From positions 4,561,887 to 4,625,886 of the forward strand of contig NW_023503307.1 of the NCBI RefSeq assembly GCF_014529535.1: a stretch of 64,000 nt of DNA. Direction: 5' to 3'. Positions 10,983-24,000 of the stretch are shown one piece after another. Under the pieces are notes generated by a model. The model was given only the letters and a program-made list of their open reading frames with translations, was not told where the DNA came from and ran no database searches. Each line of letters starts with the position of its first letter. Position 1 is the first letter of the stretch. The stretch is from Bradysia coprophila. Lineage: Eukaryota > Arthropoda > Insecta > Diptera > Sciaridae. Made by a program: the position numbers and the translations under genes.

Positions 10983-11278
10983 AGGAATTGAAGGAAATAC
11001 TAGAAGTTGAAAAGTTACAAGGAATTGACTGGAAATACGAGAAATTTGACGTAAATGAAAGGAAATACGGATAACTATGACAAACGAAAGAACTAAGCGA
11101 ATGAAAAAAAAACTTGATCTTCTCACTCGCTGCAGGTTTCCGGTCCTAGCTGTTCGGTTTGTAAAATACAGTTCACTCACTGATTGATCCTTTCATTTAC
11201 TTTCAATTTCTCGTATTACCAGTCAATTCTTGTAACTCCTTCAATTTCTAGTATTTACTTCAATTCTTATTATTTACC
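10983..11278. repeat. ~300-bp palindromic element in pseudogene intron
   Basis: The left arm (aggaattgaaggaaatactag… to about 11070) is mirrored by the right arm (about 11188-11278), with only scattered mismatches over ~85 bases. MITE-like. Confidence 0.75.
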
Positions 11279-11548
11279 GGATACTTCGGCAGCTACGACA
11301 CTGCAGTAATTTCGACGGTTTTTGTTCGTTTTCTTTAAATTTGGAGGAAATCTTAGAAAATTATCGGAATAAAGAAAAGGAAAGAAAAATTTTAGAAAAT
11401 TGTTTCTAAAAAGTAGACAATGAATTGGATAGTAACAGAAAATATCGTGGAATTCTTAGAAATTATTAGGAATTATAGGAAATAATAGGAATCAAAGTGC
11501 AAATCCGCCAAAACGGAATGTACTTTTCTCCTCGTCTCTGGTTCAATT

Positions 11549-11707
11549 TACAGTCGGAGAAACATAGATTTCGGGATTTTAAGAGGCATCATCGTTTTCA
11601 TCGTTTTTCTGTATTCTCTCATTTCGCATGTAATTTCAAATGGCAATTGAGAGAATTACAGAAACGATGGTATCTCTAAAAATCCCGAAATCTATATTTC
11701 GACTGTA
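11549..11707. repeat. ~160-bp MITE (TIR TACAGTCG…)
   Basis: The left arm has tacagtcgg followed by tagatttcgggatttt; the right arm is its inverse ending ttcgactgta. The loop also contains a second inverted pair (catcgtttttctgtattctctc with gagagaattacagaaacgatg). Short TIR MITE in the pseudogene intron. Confidence 0.8.
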
Positions 11708-13716
11708 ACGGATTTTTTTTATTTTCGAGCTTAACCGCAGAATAATGTGAATGGATTAAGGGACTGGCAGTTTTTGAACCTTAATTGGAATCCTGCTTTT
11801 TTCATGTATCTCAAAAAAATGTCCTACATGTCCTGCTGCAGGACACGAAACATACATTTGGACACTGGATTTCCATTTACTTTTGATTGTACCTTTCCAC
11901 CAGAATCCTTTCTCAAAAATGTAGACCAATGACGACCGCAATAACGACCACGAGTTTGTTAGCTTTCAACAGAGAATAGATTTGGCTGTAGCAGTTTGAA
12001 CAGCTCTGAGGAAACTGAGCAGTTTATGGAAATTTCGTTAAATTTTTTTGCTCACTTTTCTTGGAGTTGGTCATTGACCAGTGGTTAAACGAATACAACG
12101 AAAACTAAGTTTTATTTAAAGCTTACACATTCGTAACACATATTGCGGTCGTACATTTTTTTAAATCAGATTCTGATGAAAAGATATTAACAAAAATGAA
12201 GTACGTGACACACAAATGGCTGTAATTTTAGCTAAGCATTGATGTCTCCTAAAGAAAGAAAAATTTTCTCGGGGTATTTGTTCAATCCTGGAAGACTGAA
12301 TCAGATATGATCAAGGGTAGTGTTTGGTAAAGGCTTGCTTGAAGTCGAAGACGCATGTCTCAATTTTTTTACTCTAATCTCACAAATAAATTTTGACCTA
12401 TAAATATATTTACAAAATAAAAACAATCAAAAACGAGGCGCTAGATTGTAGTGGTCCAGGGCGCGCAGTATGCTAGAAGCGCCTCTGTGCGGCAGTAGAA
12501 GAGATTTTTTAAGGGAAGCCGATTGTGGTTGTCCAGAGATGCCATCAGCGAGAAAAAAGATGTCCGTCTGTACGTTAATTACGTATTTACAATACCGATC
12601 GACAAAAAAAAAAGTTTATAGAAATCGGATGACCGACTCGTGAGTTAGAGCCATTCGTGAACCAGATACAGTGCGCCAAGCAGTTTTTGCTTGTAGGTCG
12701 GTCAAACTTGAACGGATTTAGACGGACTTTGCTTTTTGCGGGTCGGCGAAAGCTTATGTTCTTCTTTACTGATTTCAAAGTAATTCCGTGCTATTTTTGC
12801 TTATTTTAGCGATTCGAAATGGCAGCAGACTATGAACGTTGTTCTAATGCTCGAAATGCATCCACAGTACCAGGAGATGATCTACGAGGAAATTCAAAAA
12901 ATTTGCCCAAACATCGATGAAGGTGTAACAACAGAACATTTGAAAGAACTGTTTTTCACAGAACAATGTATTAAGGAGTCAATGAGATTGATCCCAACGG
13001 TGCCGCTCACATCTCGTTTAGCTACGGAAGATTTTTATGTCGGTAAGGATAGTTCCCTTGATTTTAACATCTGAATTTAAAATGTTTTTCAGGTTAAACG
13101 TATGTGCCAGCCGGATGTGAAGTCGTCGTATCTTTATATGAGTTGCATCGGAATAAAAAGGTTTGGGGAAACGATGCCAATACATACAATCCTGACCATT
13201 TCTTACTGGAAAGATTTGAAAAACAACATCCGTACTCATACATACCATACAGTACCGGTAAATTCATTCGAGTATATTTCTCGTTCAGTTTCCTATTTTA
13301 ATTTTCCTTTTCACTTGCAGGCCTCAGGAATTGCATAGGTTGAAATACGTTCTTTTTACTGATTCGCATCCCCAGTTGCAGGCAAGAAGTACGCTCAAAT
13401 TGTTGTTCGTATGTTTATCGTATGGCTGGTGCGCAATTTTAAATTTACCACCGACCTGAAATTCGAGGAGTTATCACTTAAGTGGATGGTCGTGTTGAAA
13501 ACGAACCAAGGTTATCTATCCTGTTATCCACTCAGAATTGAAAAACAATTGGCAAAATTAAATTATTTGTTCCAGGCCAATATATGTGAATTGGATATCA
13601 ATATTCAAATAAAATTTCTCGTTTGTTTACACGGAGTTGCATTACTTTTTCTGAGTGTTTATATCTTCTTTACTCACTGCACCCCCGAAAAATGTGCTAT
13701 TACTACATTGATATGA

Positions 13717-14360
13717 CCGTTACAACTCATTTCTCTGAGCTTTACATTGTGCCTTCGGCTCGGTACCTTCGATGGCTGCTAGGAATTTCGCGTCACATTC
13801 ACAATAATTAGGCTCTCGCATATGAATTTATTTCAATTCCATATAAAAATGTGCTGTTTTTTTATAAAGTTGATTAAAAGTGACGAATTTAAATAACAAA
13901 ATTTAAAGGGTCGAACTCGAAAATTTAAAGGAGATTTCGTTTGAGCCTTTGCTAAAAATACCAATACTTTTACATGTAAATTGTACCAGCTTCTTGTGAA
14001 TAATTAAGATGGCGCGCTGGTCGCATGCTGACAAACGTTGGTAATTCTGCTAACTTTACCAATACTTTTTACAATTGGAAAACAAATTAGCAAAATTTTG
14101 ATGTATGATAGAATATGAAAACGCTGAAAATAATTTTCGACATCCAAATAAAATACAAAAAATTTTAGGAGAGAACCTAATTGACAAAATGACACATTTT
14201 GTATAAGGAACTTACTTTTTCTGATTTTTTACTTAAATTATTTTAAAAATGTGTTACTTAATTGACATGAGAACTAAAAAGCATTTCCCAGTGACAATAA
14301 CTGATAGAACATGCTTCGAAGTCACCGCCATGCCAGGAGAATTGTGCGAAATATTGTCAC
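13717..14360. other. Duplicated 3' flank of the P450 unit
   Basis: The stretch at 14,287-14,340 (gtgacaataactgatagaacatgcttcgaag…) matches 2226-2275 downstream of the intact gene. This marks the approximate right limit of the duplicated segment. About 500 bases at 13,750-14,285 have no counterpart in the upstream copy and were inserted or retained only here. Confidence 0.6.
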
Positions 14361-15880
14361 TACTTTTGGCCGATTTCACACGCTCGATGCATAAAACTAT
14401 TTATTCTACCAGAAATGTAGAACGGTATCTTGGTCCTCGATATACTATATCGAATATAGTACACATCAGGATTGTCGATCTCGTCTCGTACCGTTTACTC
14501 CATCTCGAAGCGAGATACCGTTTCACAGTTCTAGTTCTAGTAGCATAAATATCTATTTCAGTTAATTGTGACAAATAGACCATGCATTTTAAAACAAATG
14601 AAGTAAAAAAAATTGTATTTGAAATTTAGAGTGGTTTTCTATTCTTACCGTTTGTTAATCCGTCGGTGGCTGTTGTTGTTGTTTTAACCATCAATGTGAA
14701 TGAATCGCTGCTTGTTGAAATAAATCTGACTAAATCTTACCTCGATCTTCCTTAAAAAAGGCGTTATGTGACTAGCAGACTTAAAAGTTCAGTGAGTCAG
14801 GAAGTCTGTGAGTTCAGTGAGTCGTGATTTTGTGGTAATGTATGTAATGTAATGTATACAAAATTTAGATCATTTAAAGTAGACTTTTGTTAACTTTTGA
14901 AAATACATATAACCCGTTGTACTACTCCGCTCAAAAGAGTCCATACGAAATCGAACTGGTGCTCATGTAAATTTTTCAATCTGACAGTTTTTAAATATGT
15001 GCCTCATGAGATTTTATTATTAATGTATTTTTTTGCTCATTTGTATATTTTACAGAAAACACTGTGCAACAATAACACTTTTTTGTATCGAAAATATCGA
15101 AGAAAAATTGAAAATAACAAAACGTTTGATTCGAGTAGGTTTTGTTCGCGGGTATACTCTTCGTGTAAGTAATTTTAAGCATTCTCTCACCGTTTAACAA
15201 TAAATTATTTCGGGTGTAATAACTCTTTAAATATTTGTGTGTTATTTAGGAATTGAAGTCTGAAAATAGATTACTTGTTTAATTGATCTATTTTAAAAAT
15301 AAAATAATTAAAAATAAAATTTTATTTATAAGCAATCGAAGAGGTATTTTCTGCGATGATAGCTATTATTAGATACATAATTCTGCGAATATAAACAAAT
15401 ACATCTAATTGTGGAACGGCAATGGATACGTGCATTTTATATAAAGATGATGCACAATTATGCATAATTAACAAAAGTTTAACAATGTTACAGAAAAAAG
15501 ATTAACATGCATTTTTTGATTCATTTTTTTTGTTCGTCTGATCAATTTATTGGATTACGATTTCTAGACTAAGCGAACTAAGCAACATCAAACGTATCGC
15601 CATATCATCAATAGCTATTTTGCTAACCTGTGCTTTAATGGAAATTTTGCGCAACAGATGTGAAAATTGTCAACACATCGTATGCGCAAAATTCCAATTT
15701 AGGCACAAGTTAGCAACAAGATTTTATGTACAGAAGTTCGATCTTCATTTTTCCAAAAGTCACTTATGAAAATCCATATACGCACTACTTTGATCTCAAT
15801 GTACTGTACATATATACAGTACTTCAACTGTTGAAAGCAGAAGCTAGAATTGGATGAAGAATATAAATTTTTTTGTATAC

Positions 15881-15984
15881 GTGAGAGTGTATTGGTGAGC
15901 TATGATATGAATCGGTCGGTAGTGAAATTAAACGGTCGAGAAGGAAAGTAACGGTTGGAAAGGAATGCACCAACATACTCTCAC
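15881..15984. repeat. Hairpin element with GTGAGAGTGT termini
   Basis: gtgagagtgtattggtg at 15881 is mirrored by caccaacatactctcac ending at 15984, one mismatch, ~100 bp total. Confidence 0.75.
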
Positions 15985-16008
15985 TATTACAGAAAAATAT
16001 CTTTCAAA

Positions 16009-16091
16009 ATACCCCAATACATACTCGATGTGTGTTTTCGCTTGGGCTTCGCCCACGCGTGCACACACATCTTGTGTGTATTGGGGTATGT
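16009..16091. repeat. Hairpin with ATACCCCAATACA termini
   Basis: The arm ataccccaatacatac is mirrored by gtgtattggggtat. The G/C-rich centre (cgcttgggcttcgcccac) is itself palindromic. It lies 24 bases after the previous hairpin and shares a similar arm core (gtattgg), so the two may be related. Confidence 0.75.
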
Positions 16092-19000
16092 TGAAATATA
16101 CAATTACTTAATAGGGGACTGAAGTTTTGACAAGTTTTTTTTTATTTTTGATCGACGTAAAACATTATTGTAAACAAAAAATTGTTCAACAGCATGTCTC
16201 TAAAATGAACTAATTTTTTCAAAAGTTCATCTGAACTTGGAAGCCAGTAAGAAAATTACAGAATGGCGGCCCCATATTTTTGATTTTACACTGTTTTTGG
16301 AAATTCTTATGATCAGAATTGTCGATACCCATGTATTTCTTGCTGCAGAACACCTTAGTAACACGAAAAATTCGTGGATTTCGATAAAGGCTGGGTAACT
16401 TATAATGTGGCTGTAATTTTCATAATATAGCTGCAAGACTTATAAAAATATAGCTACTGAACGCATATTCTATTAACATTGGTTATTTACGTGCAATATG
16501 AGTTACACAACTATGGATTACACAGTTACATTACGCACCGACAACATATGTTATAGCTAGGATTTGCATATTGTGGCTGTCGGCTGTGTACTCTATATCA
16601 TAGCTGTGTAACGCATATTTGACGTAAGAAAAATATAGCAGTGGGCTGCATATCATAAAATGTATGGGACCATGCATTCAAGTCATCCGTGCTGATGCTC
16701 GATTGACATTAATGTTAATGGATAAAGAAAAATCGCACAAAAAACGGTTGTAAAATAGCGTGGCTGATTTTAATGAGGCTTCATCATCAGGTAAATGGTA
16801 ACGCCCCTTCAATAGTCACAATCCATAGAAACACAGACGAACGAAAATATCAGAAATTTCACTACATTAGAAACGAATTAAGTAATTAGTTAAGTATTGC
16901 TCCTAAAAATCAAAATCGTTATTTCATGGAAAATAATTGAATTGGCGATTCTTCACGCAGTTTCAATTCACTTTCTTTCAGAACCTAAAACAATGCTCTA
17001 AGTGATAACTCACCAAAGTAAAAATGCTTAATATAAAAACTGTAAACTTGAATTAGGCTGTGTGCCGCATAATATAGCTGCAGAAGTGCAGAATTTATAT
17101 TGTGGTAGCAACGCTTCGAAATAAGAACGTGTTAAGCACAAGCAAAGTTAACACAACGGCAGCATAGGTGACGCTCAGTTTCTCGCGTTAAGCATCAATC
17201 GGCGCCGTTAGTACTTGGGTGACCGTAAAATTCATGAAAGTTTAGGGAAAAAAAAGTTTATTTATCGTGATAGATTTGAAATGCGGCTCACAGCTATAAT
17301 ATAAGTTACACAGCTATTTTAACTACAGTCTTCGCAATATACATATCACAGCTATGTGCCAAAAAATAGGGGCACTTATAGATCTCACACGTGTATTGGG
17401 ATTTTCCGTGAAGGCTTACACATACTTGTTTTCATCGAGACTATAAACGGCCTCCGGCGCATTTTAGGCGGCTGACAAAATTGGATCGATTTGGGGTCGC
17501 ACTTTGTAAACTAAATATGTTTTTTTTTTGCATTTTAGAGGCATACCGTAGAGCAATTTTTTGTTTAGAATAATGTTCTGCGTCGAAGTGGTCAAAATTT
17601 CAATCGACCATTAATCAGCATCTGACGAATAACTACAGAGAAAAAAGAGTGGATTCTAGAAGTTACTTGTTGTTGAATGAATTCGATTATTAATAAGAAT
17701 TTCTTGTACATTTTTTCATGGTTTTCGATCTGTTCGCCGGTTATATAGAAAGGCATTTAAGAACTTCGAGCTCTCTGCTCACGTTTCGACAAGTTTCAGC
17801 TTTGTAACGATAACACTTTCTAAACAGTTTTGCGGAGATGTCGATATAGGTTTCCATACATCATATAATATCTCTAAAGAAGTAGAACGTACATCTGAAA
17901 ACAATCTGAATTCGGACAATCTAAAACATCAACGTCCATCTAATCATCTAAACGCCAAATGTATATGTGTCCCAATCAATACAAAATAATTTATTTCTGA
18001 CTGTCTCTGGCAGCTGTTCATTTTATCAGGACATTTAAAATGTCTACGCAAGCCAGCCATCCTACGCAAACAAAACCGCGTCCAAACATCTATACATTTC
18101 GCAATCACAGTAATGGCCCACAATTGAGACCAATTAATCCATATCAATACACTAATTAATTGCTATCAACTATCGTACGCTCGTCATATTCATATATGGT
18201 CATAAAATGCCGAAAAGTAAACAATTTACTTTTTTGCGTTACCATAACAGACAGAATTGAGCTAACACATCAGATTATTAACGTGAAAAGCAACATGGGA
18301 AAAAAATTGACGCAAATAAAAAATCAAATATTAAAATATCTTCATTCACAAATATTGTATATCAATCAAATTCTGATTATACCTCTATTTGTCTATCTGT
18401 CCACGACAAACAAAATGTTAAAAAAAACCATTCTACATATTTATCGACACAATTCACAACTGTTAAATGTTGACTTACAATGCGCTATGACGTATTTCAA
18501 CAAACCCAAACGCTATCATATGTAACTCTCTAACGCAGCTAGCACTGGCATGAACGTAAGTCATACACAGCGTATACATTGCGATGATTATTATACCGAA
18601 ATGTTTTGATGTAAAGTAACAAACATGAATCAACCGATATCATATGGGCCAAAAAACTCTATAATATTATATCCTCGATACCTACTCAAACTCATTGACT
18701 AAATAGCAAATCATACTTCTTTAGGAATCGTGTTCGATGCTACACTACATTGATTGCATACTCTTGTACTTGTTCATTTATCTTTATAAAGGTATGACCT
18801 AGGGTATGACGTATTTAGCGAAAATCAAATAACAAATAAATTGTACAAATAACAACGATCTTACATAAATATACCAAAGCAAAATTCTCTATAATATTAA
18901 CCTACACGCATTCCGCGCGGTACCATTTTTAATGTGTATAACGAACGAATATATGATGATGATGTTACACTTTCGTTCTGAAATGAAAAGGAAAAACAAA

Positions 19001-20642
19001 ATAAAAAAAAATTGGTCAAAGTGAGTTGCACACACATATCTGGCGTTAATAAAACTAGCAATTGTTTTAGTTCTCATAAGACAATCGATTATTCTCGGAA
19101 TTGGTATGACATTGAGTCATCCGAAATTCATCATTCTTTGATTAATTTAAAAATGTTGTTATCAGAGACAATTACGCCATCGAAAAACTGTAACATGAAT
19201 TTCTCCTGAAGTGATATTGTTTTTCGGAGAATTTTCGGAATGAATTGAATTCAATTTATTCCGTTTATTCAGACGCGAAACAACAGTGCATTACGAACAA
19301 ACATTCTCGTTACCATAATAGCTCTGTAGGTCCATCTTGGTGATTTTATGTTGACTTACAGATTCTTGACTGCAATCTTAATTTCTAACCAGCTGCTTCC
19401 GGACGACGGAATTCCTTCGATCGAAATTGTAAACAATGATTCAAGAGTGTTTCACAATGCCAAAATGATTAAACTGAAAGTAAGTAAGTATATAGATCGA
19501 AACTGTGTTTCCCATTGCAAAAGAGCAAAATTTGGTCAATGAGTGAACATCGGATCCGGTTTGAAACTATAAGCATTCGGGCTTCCGGATAGCCAATCCG
19601 GCCTTGGACTTGAATTGGTTTTTTTGTATGTTATATTTGTCTTTTACTAAAGAAAAAAATCAACAGAACGTCCCTCTTCATTTAACTGTGAAAGCGATCT
19701 GACCAATTTATACATAAAAAAACATTCTACCAAGGATGCCTATACGCAAACTGGCAAAATTAAAAATTAACCATTTATAATAACCGTCACGACTTATCCA
19801 TAAGAGAAAGCTTCTCCGTAAGCTTTCTATAGTCCATGGTTAATATGGGAACAAATCGTTTCATATAATTACTTTATATAGGGTGGAACGTTTTTTAACA
19901 GTGTATTTAGAACTCATGCAATAAATTCCACACGGACTGTTTCTGACTACATATTTCTGTTGTTGATATTAGATAACAGATGACTTGACTATTCGTGCCT
20001 AAAAGGTTAGTATTTACTGTAACTAGGGTGTAACCAGGGAAAATTAATTTCTAATTGCTAAAGATTTTCTAAAATTTGTTAAAACTTTGCCCAAATTATT
20101 TTTTATTAAAGGAAAATGCGCAAAAAAAGACTGCTCACAATAATGACGCAGCCAGTAAAAAAGCGATCTTTTCTAAAATTAAATTTACAATAAATAAAAA
20201 TCATCTATCCTGCTTTTCCCTAATGTGCCCAAAATACAGGCAGCGTTTCCACGTTGGATAGCGATTGAAATTCGTTTCAAAAGATAGTCCTTTGATCTAA
20301 CCTCACCAGTTGCCTTTTTCATTAATGATCCCAAATTATATTTAGCAAATTTTTGAAAAGCAAAGTTTAGAAAATTTTAGGTATTATTATTTAGGAGTAG
20401 GTATTTAAGATCACTAAAATGACCGCTGGCGTGACGATCGACGGTTCGGTTTTGTGTGCGAACTAATGACAACCAACTTTGCTTCTAATGGAATTCCCCG
20501 TATTTAGTTCATTTGCATTCATTTCAAAGAATTGGACGCACTCACTTATTCATTACTATGTGAAATTGTGAAGTTGGTTTCGATTAGTTTGCACAATTTT
20601 TCCCACCATTCCTCACGTTTCCGTCATCAATGAAAGTAGAGA

Positions 20643-20769
20643 ACAGGTATGGTCGATCGCCAAATTCGTCTTAAACGCACTCACATTTTATGTCAAAATA
20701 ATATGAAAATGAGTGTGTTTAAGTACGAAAATTTTTATGTCCTCCGGGCGGACAATAGACCATACCTGT
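20643..20769. repeat. ~127-bp hairpin MITE
   Basis: acaggtatggtc at the left is the inverse of gaccatacctgt at the right. An inner pair, cttaaacgcactcacatttt with aaaatgagtgtgtttaag, extends the stem. Confidence 0.75.
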
Positions 20770-20909
20770 TTTACACTTTCATTGTCCGTCATCAGTTTCA
20801 CCAAACGAAGAGATCTATAGGTACATATAGTGGACCACTTTTCGGTGTCAAATGTTAGTACAATAACATTCAACTAACTTCACTCCCTCATGTCATTTTT
20901 GCTTTAGCA

Positions 20910-21086
20910 ATGTGGGGTGAAGTTGAAAAGCTAAGTTTTGTGATCCAAGGCGAATCCGTGGTGTGTACAAAAAGTAAATGTGTCGAAGAGCAAACAAAAA
21001 TTGATGGTGCCTTTGGACTTTGCGAACTCAAAGATATGGTTCGTTGCAAAGGAAATTTACAATTCAAAACGATCCACCCTCAATAA
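20910..21086 (+). CDS. Possible small ORF or terminal exon, 58 aa, cysteine-containing
   Basis: ATG at 20910 opens 58 codons ending TAA 21084-21086. The product has four cysteines, in a CTKSKC motif and two later single cysteines, and mixed charged composition unlike the A/T-driven frames around it. The frame is open back to 20859, and a plausible acceptor (tttgctttag) ends at 20907, so it may be the last exon of a gene whose other exons I could not find. No family is recognised. Low confidence. Confidence 0.25.
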   Translation: MWGEVEKLSFVIQGESVVCTKSKCVEEQTKIDGAFGLCELKDMVRCKGNLQFKTIHPQ

Positions 21087-24000
21087 TAAGTTGAAACAAA
21101 TCTAAATTTAACTAATTGGCTGTGATATGTATTATTTACTACTGTTATTCAAAAATTGACACTAAATTTCATTGAAATTGTTTATACTAATCACTAGCAT
21201 TATAAAATATTCGCGTTTTAAAAATGCTAATAATAATTGATGAAAGCTTTATTAAGTTATTATCCGTGCGTGCAACATACAGTTAATAAGTAAAATTCTC
21301 ACGAGAAGTGTAATTCTTTGGCGATTATGCATCAATTTGTGGACGATAATGACATCAGTCAATTAGAGGATATAATATTTGTTCGATGCGAATATGCCAA
21401 CATCATTATTTATACGTACAATTTGTTTTCGAAGCAAATAGTTCAACGAATCAAATGGAGAAGAAATGTTATAATGAGATGTATCTATAATTAACCATTT
21501 CAATAAGCTGGATACATAAAAAAAGCCCACCATCGAAAAGAAACAGAAAAAAATAGAAATCCAAACCGATTCTCTGAAATTCTCTAAGCACATCAACTAG
21601 AATAAAAAAAACATTCTTCTGGAAATCAAATTTGTATAGAATTTCCGAAAGCGTGTGCTCTACGTACAGTACAGTTTATTTAATATAAACGAAAATACCA
21701 AACGTTCAAATCATCACGACTAAGCAGCACGTTGCTTTTTTCAATTCTCATCAATTACAAACATAATGTAAGTACAAACACACCAAACACACCGTCTCAC
21801 TTATAAATGACGTCTTTTGACACAAACTGAGATCACCTCAGAAATGTATAGGTTTTTTTTACTTCTTCTTCTTCATCTTTTGTAATTGTGCACACATTTC
21901 AACGTATACATTATAACACCGTTTGTATCTTATTTTTGTTATATTTGAATAGATGAATAATAAAACGGAATCCCCGCATTAGAGATACATTTAATTACAA
22001 TTTTAACACATTGATTTCATGTTCTGATAATGAAATATAGTTTTTTGAACAGAGCTTTATTATATCCGCCTTGTTTGTAATAATCTTAACAATAAATTAA
22101 TTTCTTCTTTTTTTTTTAGAAAAAACTTAATTGACTTATCTGTAAATAGAATGGGTTTATGGCAGAGCGTGTTTATTTTTAGACTTAAGTTCTGCTTCAT
22201 TATCGAAAATAGATTAAAATATTGATATAGGTCAAGAACGGATGAATCAAAATTAAAAATGTTAATCTGAATTTTAGGGAGGCGAACACCTATAATACGC
22301 GCCACACGCGCAAAATATGATGTAAAACGATTTTTTTTTGTTTGTTTCATATTTAAGAATGGTCGGTACGTGGAAAAACACACATCATGACTCACAAATC
22401 CTTCTCAAAGAAAATTTTATAGGCTTTCGTTTGAACAATGGTTATTAATATACATTAAATGTGTTGTTTTCAACGGCGAATATCAACTTACTGAATATGG
22501 TATTAAGAATAGGGATTACCGAAATAGACAACACGTTCGCATTTAGTTTACGAAAGTATTGAAGAAATGAATCTAATAAATTTGCATAATGAAAATTAAC
22601 ACCTTCCCGTAGCGTTAGGTGCGATTCACAAAGTACATATTTTCGAAACAAGATGAACAACCTGTGTATATATGTTAAGTATGAAATTTGTGGTTAAACA
22701 TTTTTGAATATATTGATACACTCAACAGTTTCATCTGATCAATGATCATCCTCCTCCCCGTTAAGAGCGTATTATATGTGCTTTGTGTGCGGTCAACAAA
22801 ATAAGTGTTTATCGAATTAATTTGGACATTTTTCTACTTCTACTTCTTACCTTTCTTTAAAAATAGAATGATTCTGTGATAATTTGATCATTGTATTCGG
22901 ATAAATTTAGTACACTGCCTCGAAATTTCCCATTTAACACAGTGCCGAATTTTCTTAGCGATTATGCAAAGCAGTTTTATCGTTTTATTAACTTGCGTAT
23001 TCTACGACAATTTTGACCAAGTCTAACGTGCACCTATAAAAATCGGGACCGTCTCGAAGTGTACATAGCGGGACAGTACAACTATCCACGTAGATTGCAT
23101 TTTGACTTACTTACAGCGGTACGATTCTGATGTGGATAATGTATGTTGTCACCGTCCTCATGTAATGCCTAAAATAGATTTTCTTTTTCGGTGTAACAAC
23201 CTCGTTTTGAAGGGTTTCCACATACCCTACGCTTTTTCTGCTTCTTAAATTTTCGTACCCATGACATGAATTAATCAAGACACGTTATAGCTCGACCCGA
23301 AGGGGTCAAAATAAAAATTTGGAATCATATTTCAGCTGATCCACATATACAATCAAAACGGTTTTACCACTACCAGGCGCGTGCGTGTTGCAGCTTCAAC
23401 TCACAATTGAATTGCATGTGTGGATCAGCTGAAAAACAGCTGAAGTAAATTCATGCTGAAATTTCACAGAACTGACCTTTACATGATTAGGCAACGTAAT
23501 CGTACATTACGTCCTTGTTTGGAGACTTTTATTGCGCCGAGAGGAAGGTTTGTAGCCAGAGCCGAAGACGAGGGCTATTATTCCTCGTTGAAAATACCAA
23601 TTTTACATACCATGCAACATACTGCACGAACGGCGTTAGCAATCAGTTGCACTTAATAACATCAAAAATTTTGACGACTTACTTGACCGTAACGAAACGG
23701 AATAGGTCCCTATCATGTTTTGGAAGTAGAAGAAAAATTTAATTGTCCTACGAATCATGAGCGAAGACTAAACTTTCAAAAAGGTACGTTCCATTGGTTC
23801 GAATTTTATTTGATGAAAAGGTTAGACGGTTAGATGTAAATGTCATGCTTGTAGACAGGGCAATTTGAGATTGATATATCAAATTCACACTGAAATTATA
23901 GTTATTTGTGTATCTGTTTTGGACGTTTGATTTTAGGCAATTTCGCGATTTGTAGCCTAACGAAGTGATATTGATACAGACAAAAATCCACAGATAATTT

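Larger units (their letters stand above)
10176..13716 (+). pseudogene. P450 pseudogene, 3' block (exons 4-10, multiply broken)
   Basis: This block is homologous to 102-2028. Lesions seen by direct comparison: (1) after 10250 about 190 bases are missing, fusing exon 4 to exon 5 out of frame; (2) exon 6 (10350-10615) lacks 41 bases that encode the LSKLYPMAKRAT region; (3) a CGA codon has become TGA at 10442-10444; (4) exon 7 (12810-13042) has Gly to Arg at its first codon and a net 5-base loss near 12830; (5) exon 8 (13093-13257) opens with GAA changed to TAA at 13095-13097; (6) the terminal exon (from 13382) has a 12-base in-frame insertion and has lost the stop, so the frame runs on to 13716. 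The ESMR helix, haem microexon and splice sites remain recognisable, so decay is fairly recent. The intron before exon 7 is 2.2 kb against 0.5 kb in the intact copy and contains palindromic repeats. Confidence 0.9.
14361..20642. other. Gene-poor AT-rich spacer
   Basis: I find no credible exon chain here; open frames are short and low in complexity. It holds two hairpins (15881-15984 and 16009-16091) and a 1-kb stretch dense in tatagctg-like motifs (16380-17370). The longest frame, 18160-18525, is A/T-driven and I do not call it a gene. Confidence 0.6.

Noticed and set aside
18160..18525. 121-codon open frame
   Set aside because: Composition follows the A/T-rich DNA (Ile, Asn, Lys, Tyr), no domain or splice context, and no signal peptide or family recognised.
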